The notes under the pieces are model-generated. The model was not told where the DNA came from. It saw only the letters and a program-made list of their open reading frames with translations, and searched no databases. 64,000 bases of DNA from Dyella sp. SG609 (lineage in GTDB: Bacteria; Pseudomonadota; Gammaproteobacteria; Xanthomonadales; Rhodanobacteraceae): assembly GCF_012275375.1 (NCBI RefSeq), contig NZ_JAAZQJ010000005.1, positions 124,001 to 188,000 of the forward strand. The letters run 5' to 3'. Within the stretch, counting starts at the first letter, position 1; each line of letters begins with the position of its first letter. Positions 17,317-24,858 of the stretch are shown piece after piece. A program made the translations under genes and the position numbers.

Positions 17317-18477
17317 TCAACCCAGCCCCTGAAAGATGCCATCGTCCTGCCGCCGCTGCGTGCGCGCCAGTGTCGCCAGCAGCACGAACAGCAGCAGCGC
17401 CGCCACGCCGTTGTGCAAGGTGGCCACCGGCAGCGGCAGGCCGAAGTGCACGTTGCTGATGCCCAGCAGCACCTGCGCCACCAGCACCACCGCGATGGCC
17501 AGGCCGTGCCCGCGCAGGCCGCGGCGGGTGGCGCGCAGCGCCAGCCAGGCCAGGTAGCAGAACACCACCAGGGCGCCGAGGCGATGGGCGATCTGGATCG
17601 CGCTGCGCGCGGCCATGTCCAGCACGCCGCCTTCGTAGTTCACGCCCACGCCGCGCCACAGCACGAAGCCCTGCGGGAAATCGGTCGGCGGCGCCCACTG
17701 GCCCAGGCACTTGGGGAAATCCGTGCCGCAGGCGAGCGCCGCGTAATTGGCGGAGGTCCAGCCGCCCAGCGCAATCTGTGCCAGCAGCAGCACGATGCCG
17801 ATCGCCACCAGCCGGCGCAGCGGCGCATAGCTGCCGTCGCGCGCGCCGACGCCGGCAAAGCGCAGCGCCGCATAGGCCAGCAGGGCGAAGGTGGTGATGC
17901 CGCCGAGCAGATGGCCCATCACCACGATGGGCTTCAGCAGCAGGGTCACCGTCCACATGCCCAGCATGGCCTGGAAGATGATGACGCCGAAGGCCAGCAC
18001 GCTGATGCGCCATGCGCCGGGGCGATCCAGCGCCAGCGCCGCCAGCAGCGGCAGGCCGATGGCGAAGGCCGAGACGATCGAGGAGATGCTGTGCTCGCCG
18101 CGCATGTACATGGTGACGCCGACCGCGGCGAGGATCGCCGACACGATCACCGCATAGCGCGCCCACGGCCGCCGCCAGCTCGCGATCAGGGCCAGCGCGA
18201 ACACCAGCATGCCCAGCGTGCCGGCCAGGAAGCGGTGCACCTGCTCGCGCCAGGCCTTGTGCGTTTCGAAGGGGCGGTCGGGGAAGGCCTGGTTGGCCTG
18301 CGCGATCTCGTGCTGGTGTTCCGGCCAGGTGGCCTTGCCGTAGCAGGTCGGCCAGTCCGGACAGGACAGGCCGGCATTGGACAGCCGCACGAAGGCGCCG
18401 AACATCACCACGCCGAAGGCGAACACGGCGGCCAGCAGTGCCAGGCCGCGCAGGATTTTCACGGAACGCGAGGACAT
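17317..18477 (-). CDS. ctaA: Heme A synthase (COX15/CtaA)
   Basis: 386 residues, eight predicted membrane helices. Oxidises the C8 methyl of heme O to the formyl group of heme A. Seen: the conserved [19 protein letters not shown] near the N-terminus (the type with Cys in the first extracytoplasmic loop), EQVHRF and the heme-ligand His residues in the helices ([24 protein letters not shown]). The start ATG at 18477 shares one base with the TGA of the SCO-like gene (ATGA overlap), indicating translational coupling. Confidence 0.95.
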   Translation of the reverse strand: MSSRSVKILRGLALLAAVFAFGVVMFGAFVRLSNAGLSCPDWPTCYGKATWPEHQHEIAQANQAFPDRPFETHKAWREQVHRFLAGTLGMLVFALALIASWRRPWARYAVIVSAILAAVGVTMYMRGEHSISSIVSAFAIGLPLLAALALDRPGAWRISVLAFGVIIFQAMLGMWTVTLLLKPIVVMGHLLGGITTFALLAYAALRFAGVGARDGSYAPLRRLVAIGIVLLLAQIALGGWTSANYAALACGTDFPKCLGQWAPPTDFPQGFVLWRGVGVNYEGGVLDMAARSAIQIAHRLGALVVFCYLAWLALRATRRGLRGHGLAIAVVLVAQVLLGISNVHFGLPLPVATLHNGVAALLLFVLLATLARTQRRQDDGIFQGLG

Positions 18478-19079
18478 CAGCGGATCACCTTCTGCAGGTC
18501 CTTGCGCAGGCCGGTCGGGTCGAAGCCTTCCGGATAGTGCGCCAGCGCGGTGCCATTGGATTCGACCAGCAGCGCGGCCACCCCGCCCGGCATGGTGGCA
18601 CGCCACGGCGCCAGCTTGCCGTCGGCGTCGCTGCCGAGCTGCCAGCGGAAATCGGCATTGGTATCGGGCTGCCACACGCCCTGCTCCACCTTGCCCACCG
18701 CCGGCGCCGCCGACAGCAGCAGCAGGCGCAGGCGCGGCGCATTGCGGTTCAAGGTGACGCGCGCGGCGGCGATCTTGTTGAGCGTTTCCACGCAGGCCGC
18801 GGCGCAGTCCGCCGCAGGCAGCGCGACCAGGGTGAGCTTCGGCTCGTCCGCGCGCCAGGCCCAGTCCTTGCCGTCCGGCAGCTGCACGCGCACGGCTTCC
18901 TGCGCAAAGTTGCGCTGCGGGTTGATCGGCAGGCCGTTGCCCTTGCCGCTGGGCTGGTAGCCGCCGACGGTAAGCAGGCCCGCGGCGACGATCGGCGCGG
19001 CGAAGATCGCCATGATCAGCAGCAGTTTCAGGCGGCCGGCGCGCTGGGCGGGCGGCACGGGATGCTGGGTTTGGCTCAT
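18477..19079 (-). CDS. SCO-like membrane-anchored assembly protein with CxxxC motif
   Basis: 200 residues: one N-terminal membrane anchor (about 19-42) and a periplasmic domain. It contains [13 protein letters not shown], a C-x3-C pair (Cys92, Cys96) where SCO1/SenC copper chaperones carry CxxxC, in a thioredoxin-like context ([12 protein letters not shown]). Overall similarity to SCO proteins is weak, and the Pro after the second Cys and a clear distal His are not seen. It overlaps SURF1 upstream and ctaA downstream by ATGA junctions, so a role in oxidase assembly, perhaps copper delivery or thiol handling, is likely but inferred. Confidence 0.7.
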   Translation of the reverse strand: MSQTQHPVPPAQRAGRLKLLLIMAIFAAPIVAAGLLTVGGYQPSGKGNGLPINPQRNFAQEAVRVQLPDGKDWAWRADEPKLTLVALPAADCAAACVETLNKIAAARVTLNRNAPRLRLLLLSAAPAVGKVEQGVWQPDTNADFRWQLGSDADGKLAPWRATMPGGVAALLVESNGTALAHYPEGFDPTGLRKDLQKVIR

Positions 19080-19816
19080 CGCAAGTCCCCTTGTCTGGCT
19101 TTGCGCTTGCGGTGCAGGAACAGGAACATCACCACCGCCACCACGGCGAAGGTGAACCACTGGAAGGCATAGGCACGATGGCGCGCCGGCGGCATCGCGC
19201 TGAAGTCGGGCGTGTGCTCGCGCATGTAGATCGAGGCCGGCTCCGCTTCCAGCGCGAGCACGCGCGGATAGAGGGTGGCGCCGAGATCCTTGGCGACCTG
19301 CGCCAGATCGACATAGATCGTGGTCTTCGGCCAATGCGCCTGGCCCGCCAGCGCATCGCCGCCCATCTCGAAGCCCACGCCGGGCGGCGGCTGATAGAAG
19401 CCGCTGAGTTCGACTGTGCCGTCCGGCAGCGGCGGCAGCGGCGGCGCCTGGTCGGTGCCGTTGCCGGGCAGGAAGCCCAGGTCGACCAGCAGCAGGCGCT
19501 CCTTGCCCTGCGGCCGCAGCGGCACGAACACTTCCACGCCGCCGCGCTGATCGTGCTTGGGGTTATCCAGCAGATAGACGCGGTCGGCGAGGTATCGGCC
19601 GCTCACCCGCACGCGCGGAAACGCATCCGCCGGCGGCGCTTCGCCCACCGCGGCAAATTCGCGCACGGGCTCCTGCGCCGCTGCGGCATAGCGACGCAGA
19701 AGTGCTTCCTTCTCATCGGCGCGATGCAGCTGCCATTGGCCCAGGTGTACGAAAAGCAGCACTCCGGCCACGGTCAGCACCACCGCCCACCAGCGCGGAC
19801 GCCGCAGCAGGCTCAT
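19076..19816 (-). CDS. SURF1-family cytochrome oxidase assembly protein
   Basis: 246 residues with the SURF1 layout: one membrane helix at each end (about 10-28 and 218-236) around a periplasmic domain. Conserved features: LGQWQLHRADEKEAL, VSGRYLADRVYLLDN, GVEVFVPLR, LLVDLGFLP, and the terminal HRAYAFQWFTFAV. SURF1 helps insert heme A into subunit I. First gene of the minus-strand run SURF1-SCO-like-ctaA-ctaB; its ATG lies head-to-head with the DUF2909 gene, with only about 60 bases between the starts. Confidence 0.93.
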   Translation of the reverse strand: MSLLRRPRWWAVVLTVAGVLLFVHLGQWQLHRADEKEALLRRYAAAAQEPVREFAAVGEAPPADAFPRVRVSGRYLADRVYLLDNPKHDQRGGVEVFVPLRPQGKERLLLVDLGFLPGNGTDQAPPLPPLPDGTVELSGFYQPPPGVGFEMGGDALAGQAHWPKTTIYVDLAQVAKDLGATLYPRVLALEAEPASIYMREHTPDFSAMPPARHRAYAFQWFTFAVVAVVMFLFLHRKRKARQGDLR

Positions 19817-19839
19817 ACGGAGCCGCCACGGGGCGAGGC

Positions 19840-19845
19840 TATACT
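19840..19845 (+). promoter_or_regulatory. Possible -10 box of the DUF2909 gene
   Basis: TATACT 31 bases before the chosen GTG start. No good -35 is seen. A start site near 19852 would favour translation from the GTG at 19876 rather than the one at 19858. Confidence 0.35.
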
Positions 19846-19875
19846 GCGGATGTCATCGTGCTTCGGGCCAATCAC

Positions 19876-20091
19876 GTGGAAACCATCTACAAATATGCGC
19901 TGGTGATCCTGCTGCTGGTGGTGCTGTTCAACCTCGGCCAGGCGCTGTTCTTCATGATGACCGACAAGGACGGCAGCAAGCGCACGGTGTGGGCGTTGAC
20001 GCGCCGTATCGGACTCTCGGTGCTGCTCATCCTGATGGTGGTGCTGGGCATCTGGATGGGCTGGCTGCATCCGCACGGCGTAGGTCGCTGA
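19876..20091 (+). CDS. DUF2909-family two-helix membrane protein
   Basis: 71 residues. Two hydrophobic helices (KYALVILLLVVLFNLGQALF and IGLSVLLILMVVLGIWMGWL) are joined by a short charged loop (TDKDGSKRT), the layout of DUF2909 twin-membrane-helix proteins, which are typically found beside oxidase genes. Start codon uncertain: GTG at 19876 gives a protein beginning METIYKYAL; GTG at 19858 would add six residues. It lies between the divergent SURF1 gene and the convergent ctaE, and shares a bidirectional terminator with ctaE. Probably a small accessory of the oxidase; function not established. Confidence 0.8.
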   Translation: METIYKYALVILLLVVLFNLGQALFFMMTDKDGSKRTVWALTRRIGLSVLLILMVVLGIWMGWLHPHGVGR

Positions 20092-20183
20092 ATTAAAGAA
20101 GCAATTGTAGCGGCCCGCCGGGGACCGCGCCGCTCCCGCGACATTCCGGCCAGGCCCCTTCCCGGACCAAACCCGGACCAAAG

Positions 20184-20211
20184 AAAAAGCCCGCCTTCCG
20201 GCGGGCTTTTT
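20184..20211. terminator. Bidirectional rho-independent terminator
   Basis: AAAAAGCCCGCC, loop TTCC, GGCGGGCTTTTT. The A-run and T-run on the two sides make it functional for both the DUF2909 gene (plus) and the ctaC-ctaD-ctaE transcript (minus). Confidence 0.93.
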
Positions 20212-20245
20212 CGTTTCCGGGCGCGGCGGCCTCGGAGACGAGCCA

Positions 20246-21133
20246 TCAAAGAATGTAGACGAACATGAACAGGCCGAGCCACACCACGTCCACGAAGTGC
20301 CAGTACCAGGCCACGGCCTCGAAGCCGAAGTGGTGGTCCTTGCTGAAATGGCCCTTGGCGCAGCGGAAGAAGATGATCGCCAGCATGATCGTGCCCAGGG
20401 TCACGTGCATGCCGTGGAAGCCGGTGAGCATGAAGAAGGTCGAACCGTACACGCCGCTCTGCAGCGTCAGGTTGAGCTCCTTGTAGGCCTCCATGTACTC
20501 GTGCGCCTGGAAGTACAGGAAGGTGGCGCCGAGCAGCACGGTCAGGCCCAGGAACACCAGCAGCTTGCCGCGGTGGCCGGCCTTCAGCGCATGGTGCGCG
20601 ATGGTGACGGTGATGCTGGAGGTGAGCAGGATCAGCGTGTTCAGCAGCGGCAGGCCCCACGGCGCCACCGTCTGGAAGTCGCCGCCGATGCGCGCCGGAC
20701 CGCCGCCGCCATTGGCGCCCCACGCGGCCGCGTAGTCGCTCCACAGGAACTGGTGGGTCAGCACGCCGTGGCCGTCGCCGCCCAGCCACGGCACCGAGAA
20801 CATGCGGGCATAGAACAGCGCGCCGAAGAAGGCGCCGAAGAACATCACTTCGGAGAAGATGAACCACATCATGCCCATGCGGAACGAGGTGTCCACCTGG
20901 GCGTTGTAGCTGCCGGCCAGCGATTCGCGGATCACCGAGCGGAACCAGCCGAAGAACATGGCCAGGATGCCGACGAAGCCAACCGTCAGCAGCGTCTTGC
21001 CGAAGCTGGCCTCGCCGGGCTGCGCGTTCAGCCAGTGCGCGGCACCGAGCACGGTGACGAACATGACGACCGCGGCCACGATCGGCCACGAGCTCTTGGA
21101 CGGTACGAAATAAGCGCCTTGCTGCTGACCCAT
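20246..21133 (-). CDS. ctaE: Cytochrome c oxidase subunit III
   Basis: 295 residues with seven membrane helices. Seen: MWFIFSEVMFFGAFFGALFY, the family's helix III with the conserved Glu, HHALKAGHRGKLL, and the C-terminal FEAVAWYWHFVDVVWLGLF. Subunit III stabilises the aa3-type oxidase and its proton uptake. The start is the ATG at 21133 (MGQQQGAYFVP); a GTG 36 bases upstream is in frame but has no family support. Last gene of ctaC-ctaD-small gene-ctaE. The cox11-type gene (ctaG) often found before ctaE is not present here. Confidence 0.95.
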   Translation of the reverse strand: MGQQQGAYFVPSKSSWPIVAAVVMFVTVLGAAHWLNAQPGEASFGKTLLTVGFVGILAMFFGWFRSVIRESLAGSYNAQVDTSFRMGMMWFIFSEVMFFGAFFGALFYARMFSVPWLGGDGHGVLTHQFLWSDYAAAWGANGGGGPARIGGDFQTVAPWGLPLLNTLILLTSSITVTIAHHALKAGHRGKLLVFLGLTVLLGATFLYFQAHEYMEAYKELNLTLQSGVYGSTFFMLTGFHGMHVTLGTIMLAIIFFRCAKGHFSKDHHFGFEAVAWYWHFVDVVWLGLFMFVYIL

Positions 21134-21206
21134 GGTGAGGTTCCCGTGGATTTCTTCGTTTACTTCCACCCGCCGGACTGCACGGGGTTGCGAAACCGGT
21201 ACTGCG

Positions 21207-21341
21207 TTACTTCGAGATCCACAGCATCTGCAGGATCGAGAACAGGAAGACCGCCACCGCGATCGCCGCGACCGCGTAAGCGGTGCGCCTGGCGCGCTTG
21301 AGCCGCGCCGCCTGTTCGGTTTCCGTCAGTTGCTGGTTCAT
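21207..21341 (-). CDS. Small single-helix protein between ctaD and ctaE
   Basis: 44 residues: a charged N-terminus (MNQQLTETEQAARLKRARR), one membrane helix (AYAVAAIAVAVFLFSILQML) and a short tail. Position and shape match the small cytochrome oxidase assembly proteins annotated between ctaD and ctaG/ctaE in proteobacteria. An in-frame ATG at 21359 would give 50 residues; neither start has a strong ribosome site. It is in the ctaC-ctaD-ctaE transcript. Confidence 0.75.
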   Translation of the reverse strand: MNQQLTETEQAARLKRARRTAYAVAAIAVAVFLFSILQMLWISK

Positions 21342-21370
21342 CGGAACGCCGTCTTTCATCGAATGTTGCT

Positions 21371-21400
21371 GGCGCCCGCCACGCTGCCGCGGCGGGCGCC
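21371..21400. other. 10-bp stem hairpin between ctaD and the small oxidase gene
   Basis: GGCGCCCGCC and GGCGGGCGCC flank a 10-base loop, 8 bases past the ctaD stop. No T-run follows; it could be an mRNA processing or stability element that lowers expression of downstream genes. Confidence 0.55.
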
Positions 21401-21408
21401 TTTCATCG

Positions 21409-23025
21409 TCAGTCTTCCACGTGGCCGTGGGCGAGCTCTTCGTCGTGGATCACCGGCGGCAGCTCGAAGGTGTGGTACGGCGCCGGCGACGGCACGGTCC
21501 ACTCCAGGCCCTTGGCGCCTTCCCACACGCGGTCGGTGGCCTTCTTCCTGGAGAACCACACGGCATGCACGATCACGCCCAGGAAGATCAGCTGCGAGGC
21601 GCCGAACAGGAAACCGCCGATCGAGCTGATCATGTTGAAGTTGGCGAACGCGACGTTGTAGTCCGGGATGCGGCGCGGCATGCCAGCCAGGCCCAGGAAG
21701 TGCTGCGGGAAGAACAGCACGTTCACCCAGATCACGCTGTTCCAGAAGTGCACCTTGCCCCAGAACTCGCTGTACATGTGGCCGGTCCACTTCGGCAGCC
21801 AGTAGTACGTCGCCGCGATGATGGCGAAGATCGCGCCGGTCACCAGCACATAGTGGAAGTGCGCCACCACGAAGTAGGAGTCGTGGTACTGGAAGTCGGC
21901 CGGCACCAGGGCCAGCATCAGGCCGGAGAAGCCGCCGATGGTGAACAGGATCACGAAGGCGACCGCGAACAGCATCGGGGTCTCGAAGGTCATCGAGCCG
22001 CCCCACATGGTGCTGACCCAGTTGAACACCTTCACGCCGGTGGGCACCGCGATCAGCATCGTGGCGTACATGAAGAAGATCTCGGCGCCCAGCGGCAGGC
22101 CGACCGCGAACATGTGGTGCGCCCACACGATGAACGACAGGAAGGCGATCGAGGCGATCGCGAACACCATCGCCTTATAGCCGAAGATCGGCTTGCGCGA
22201 GAAGGTCGGGATGATTTCCGAGATGATCCCGAACGCCGGCAGGATCATGATGTAGACCTCGGGGTGCCCGAAGAACCAGAAGATGTGCTGGAACAGCACC
22301 GGGTCGCCGCCGCCGCCGGCATTGAAGAAGCTGGTGCCGAAATACTTGTCGGTGAGCAGCATGGTCACCGCGCCGGCCAGCACCGGCATCACCGCGATCA
22401 GCAGGAACGCCGTGATCAGCCAGCTCCACACGAACACCGGCATCTTCAGCAGGTCCATGCCCGGAGCGCGCATGTTGAGGATGGTCGCGATGATGTTGAT
22501 CGCGCCCATGATCGAGCTGATGCCCATCAGGTGGACGGCGAACACCACGTAGGCCAGCGAGTCGGTCTGCAGCGACAGCGGCGGGTACAGGGTCCAGCCG
22601 CCGGCCGGGCCGCCGCCCGCCATGAACAGGGTGGACAGCAGCAGCGCGAAGGCGAACGGCAGGATCCAGAACGACAGGTTGTTCATGCGCGGCAGCGCCA
22701 TGTCCGGCGCACCGATCATCAGCGGGATCATCCAGTTGCCGAGGCCCACGAAGGCCGGCATCACCGCGCCGAAGATCATGACCAGCGCATGCATCGTGGT
22801 CATTTCATTGAAGAAGTACGGCTGCACCAGCTGCATGCCGGGCTTGAACAGCTCGGCGCGGATCACCATCGCGAAGCTGCCGCCGATGAAGAACATCAGC
22901 AGCGAGAACACGAGGTACAGCGTGCCGATGTCCTTGTGGTTGGTGGACATGCACCAGCGCACGAAGAAGTTCTTCGGCGCGCCGTGATGGTCGTCGTGGT
23001 GATCGTGGGTGGCTGCGTGGGCCAT
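21409..23025 (-). CDS. ctaD: Cytochrome c oxidase subunit I (aa3-type)
   Basis: 538 residues, twelve membrane helices. Reduces O2 to water at the heme a3-CuB centre. Seen: the heme a ligand region TTMHALVMIFG, GHPEVYIMILPAFG (His254 and cross-linked Tyr258), the CuB histidines in WAHHMFAVG, and HFHYVLVTGA. The His/Asp-rich N-terminus (THDHHDDHHG) might bind metal, an oddity without known role. It lies downstream of ctaC with 54 bases between. Confidence 0.97.
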   Translation of the reverse strand: MAHAATHDHHDDHHGAPKNFFVRWCMSTNHKDIGTLYLVFSLLMFFIGGSFAMVIRAELFKPGMQLVQPYFFNEMTTMHALVMIFGAVMPAFVGLGNWMIPLMIGAPDMALPRMNNLSFWILPFAFALLLSTLFMAGGGPAGGWTLYPPLSLQTDSLAYVVFAVHLMGISSIMGAINIIATILNMRAPGMDLLKMPVFVWSWLITAFLLIAVMPVLAGAVTMLLTDKYFGTSFFNAGGGGDPVLFQHIFWFFGHPEVYIMILPAFGIISEIIPTFSRKPIFGYKAMVFAIASIAFLSFIVWAHHMFAVGLPLGAEIFFMYATMLIAVPTGVKVFNWVSTMWGGSMTFETPMLFAVAFVILFTIGGFSGLMLALVPADFQYHDSYFVVAHFHYVLVTGAIFAIIAATYYWLPKWTGHMYSEFWGKVHFWNSVIWVNVLFFPQHFLGLAGMPRRIPDYNVAFANFNMISSIGGFLFGASQLIFLGVIVHAVWFSRKKATDRVWEGAKGLEWTVPSPAPYHTFELPPVIHDEELAHGHVED

Positions 23026-23079
23026 GGCCTTGCACCTCTACCTAAACGGAATTCTGTGGGACGGCGTGTGGCCGAAGGA

Positions 23080-24024
23080 TCAACCCTGGTGGCTGTTCGC
23101 CGGAGCGGCCGCCTGCGCGGTGCTCGGCGCGGCGGCGCTGGAAGCCGGAGCCGGAGCGGCCGGCTGCGCGGCAGGCTGCGGCTGCGCCGCCTGCTGCTTC
23201 TGCGCCAGCCACTGCTCGAACTCGGCCTTGGGCACGGCCTTCACCACGATCGGCATGAAGCCGTGGTCCTGGCCGCACAGCTCGGCGCACTGGCCGCGGT
23301 ACACGCCCGGTTCCTTGATGTTGGTCCAGGCCGCGTTGACGATGCCGGGGATGGCGTCGATCTTCCAGCCCAGCGCCGGCACCCACCAGGAGTGGATCAC
23401 GTCGCCGGCGGTGATCACGAAGCGGATCTTGGTGCCGACCGGCACCACCAGCGGCTCGTCCACGTTGATGAGATAGGTGTTGTAGCCGTCCACCTTGACC
23501 GCGTTCGGGTCCAGGCCGGACTTCAGCTGGCGGGTCTCGTCGCTCTCGCGGTCCAGCTTGGACATGAAGCCGACCTTCTCGACCGGCTTGCCCTGGTAGT
23601 CGACGTAGTCGTAGCGCCACTTCCACTGGTAACCGGTGATCTTCACGGTCATCTGCGAGCCGGTGGTGTCGGCGAAGGTCTTCAGGCCGCCGGTGGCCAG
23701 GTAGGCCAGCACGATCAGGATCAGCACCGGGATGGTGGTCCAGACCACTTCCAGCGTGGTGTTGTGCGACCACTTCTCGGCCACCGCGCCGCGCGATTTG
23801 CGGAAGCGGAACATCGCCACGAACATTGCGCCGAACACCACGATGCCGATGACGACGCAGACACCCAGGGCGACGTTATTGAGGAAGTAAGGCTCGGAGG
23901 ACCATTCGGTCACGCCGCGCGTCATGTTCAGCTGACCGGGTTCCGGGTTGGACCACGCCGCGCCAGCAAACAGCGCGCAGATCGTTGCCACCCATGCCTT
24001 GATCCTGATGCCGCCAGATGTCAT
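23080..24024 (-). CDS. ctaC: Cytochrome c oxidase subunit II
   Basis: 314 residues. Order: signal sequence (about 1-25), two membrane helices (about 45-68 and 88-108) and a cupredoxin domain with the CuA site RGQCAELCGQDHGFMP (Cys246, Cys250, His254, Met257), preceded by HSWWVPALG. The C-terminal ~40 residues are a Gln/Ala/Pro-rich tail without a cytochrome c domain. It receives electrons from cytochrome c. Start ATG at 24024; the DUF2244 gene lies 20 bases upstream in the same direction. Confidence 0.96.
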   Translation of the reverse strand: MTSGGIRIKAWVATICALFAGAAWSNPEPGQLNMTRGVTEWSSEPYFLNNVALGVCVVIGIVVFGAMFVAMFRFRKSRGAVAEKWSHNTTLEVVWTTIPVLILIVLAYLATGGLKTFADTTGSQMTVKITGYQWKWRYDYVDYQGKPVEKVGFMSKLDRESDETRQLKSGLDPNAVKVDGYNTYLINVDEPLVVPVGTKIRFVITAGDVIHSWWVPALGWKIDAIPGIVNAAWTNIKEPGVYRGQCAELCGQDHGFMPIVVKAVPKAEFEQWLAQKQQAAQPQPAAQPAAPAPASSAAAPSTAQAAAPANSHQG

Positions 24025-24044
24025 GTCTTGCACCCTTGTTGAAC

Positions 24045-24530
24045 CTACCTGCGCGGCTGGGGATGAAGGTCCGCCAGCAGCACCATGAGTTTCCTCGACA
24101 GCTCGGCGCGCTCCTCGTCGGTGAGGAATGCCCCGATCTCCAGCTCGCGCCCGTGCGACGTCAGCAGCAGACGATGGCGTCCCGCCCCCTCCCCCAGCCG
24201 CACGCGCACCCAGTAGGACTGGAAGCGCGCACTGCGCCGGCCCGGCAGGGATTGCACCTCCAGCGACGTGGCGTCGAGGGTGATGCGCTCGCTGCGGTCG
24301 CCGGCCCGCCAGGCTACGCCCAGGGCGAGAGCCACCGCGGAGGATTCGACCAGCGCGAACAGCGGAGCGAATACATTGCCCTGCCATGCGCCGAGTCCGG
24401 CCGTCGTCAGCGCCAAAGCCGCCAGTACCCCAATCCATCGACGCAGATCGCGCCGGCTGAGGGCGCGATTAGGCTTGAGCCAAATCGTCGCGCACGGCAG
24501 GCCGGCGGCAGCTGGTCGAAGCACGATCAT
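24045..24530 (-). CDS. DUF2244 membrane protein
   Basis: 161 residues; two adjacent membrane helices (about 33-52 and 55-73) and a cytoplasmic domain containing the family's YWVRVRLGEG and SHGRELEIGAFLTDEER. DUF2244 genes commonly precede ctaC in this order of bacteria, as here. A role in oxidase biogenesis is inferred from position only. A sigma70-like promoter lies 30-60 bases upstream of its ATG and probably serves the whole DUF2244-ctaC-ctaD-ctaE unit. Confidence 0.85.
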   Translation of the reverse strand: MIVLRPAAAGLPCATIWLKPNRALSRRDLRRWIGVLAALALTTAGLGAWQGNVFAPLFALVESSAVALALGVAWRAGDRSERITLDATSLEVQSLPGRRSARFQSYWVRVRLGEGAGRHRLLLTSHGRELEIGAFLTDEERAELSRKLMVLLADLHPQPRR

Positions 24531-24559
24531 GGAATAACCGGCGTGCCTGGAACCCGCGA

Positions 24560-24588
24560 ATCATAGGCCGCGGCGTCCGCACGGGCAA
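24560..24588 (-). promoter_or_regulatory. Sigma70-like promoter of the oxidase operon
   Basis: Read on the minus strand: TTGCCC, 17-base spacer, TATGAT, about 30 bases before the DUF2244 ATG. Confidence 0.45.
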
Positions 24589-24641
24589 GAATGACGCAGG
24601 GGCTTGACGCGGGCTTCGCGATGCGGTGCGCCGAAATGAAG

Positions 24642-24759
24642 CCCCTCTCCCATCGGGAGAGGGGTTGGGGTGAGGGTACGGGCGGAGCGCAAGAGTGATG
24701 CGCACCGCTCCGCCCGTACCCTCATCCGGCTGCCGCCACCTTCTCCCGGCGGGAGAAGG
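24642..24759. repeat. Composite palindromic repeat, family R3
   Basis: A hairpin CCCCTCTCC-CATC-GGGAGAGGGG followed by GTTGGGGTGAGGG, a central inverted repeat (GGGTACGGGCGGAGCG and complement), and a closing TTCTCCC/GGGAGAA hairpin. It lies in the divergent promoter region between DUF2244 and putA. Related elements are at 38295 and 63149. Confidence 0.85.
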
Positions 24760-24858
24760 ACTCGCTCTTGAAGCCTGAGGGGCATACGGATGCGTCCGTT
24801 CTGCCACACCACGTACAATTGCGGAATTCCCTGCGCTTCCCCGGCCCATCGACCTCCC

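Noticed and set aside
21359-21408. 16-codon frame (beginning MKGARRGSV) between ctaD and the small oxidase gene, ending in ATGA with the alternative start
   Set aside because: No ribosome site; it coincides with a strong hairpin, which explains the sequence better.
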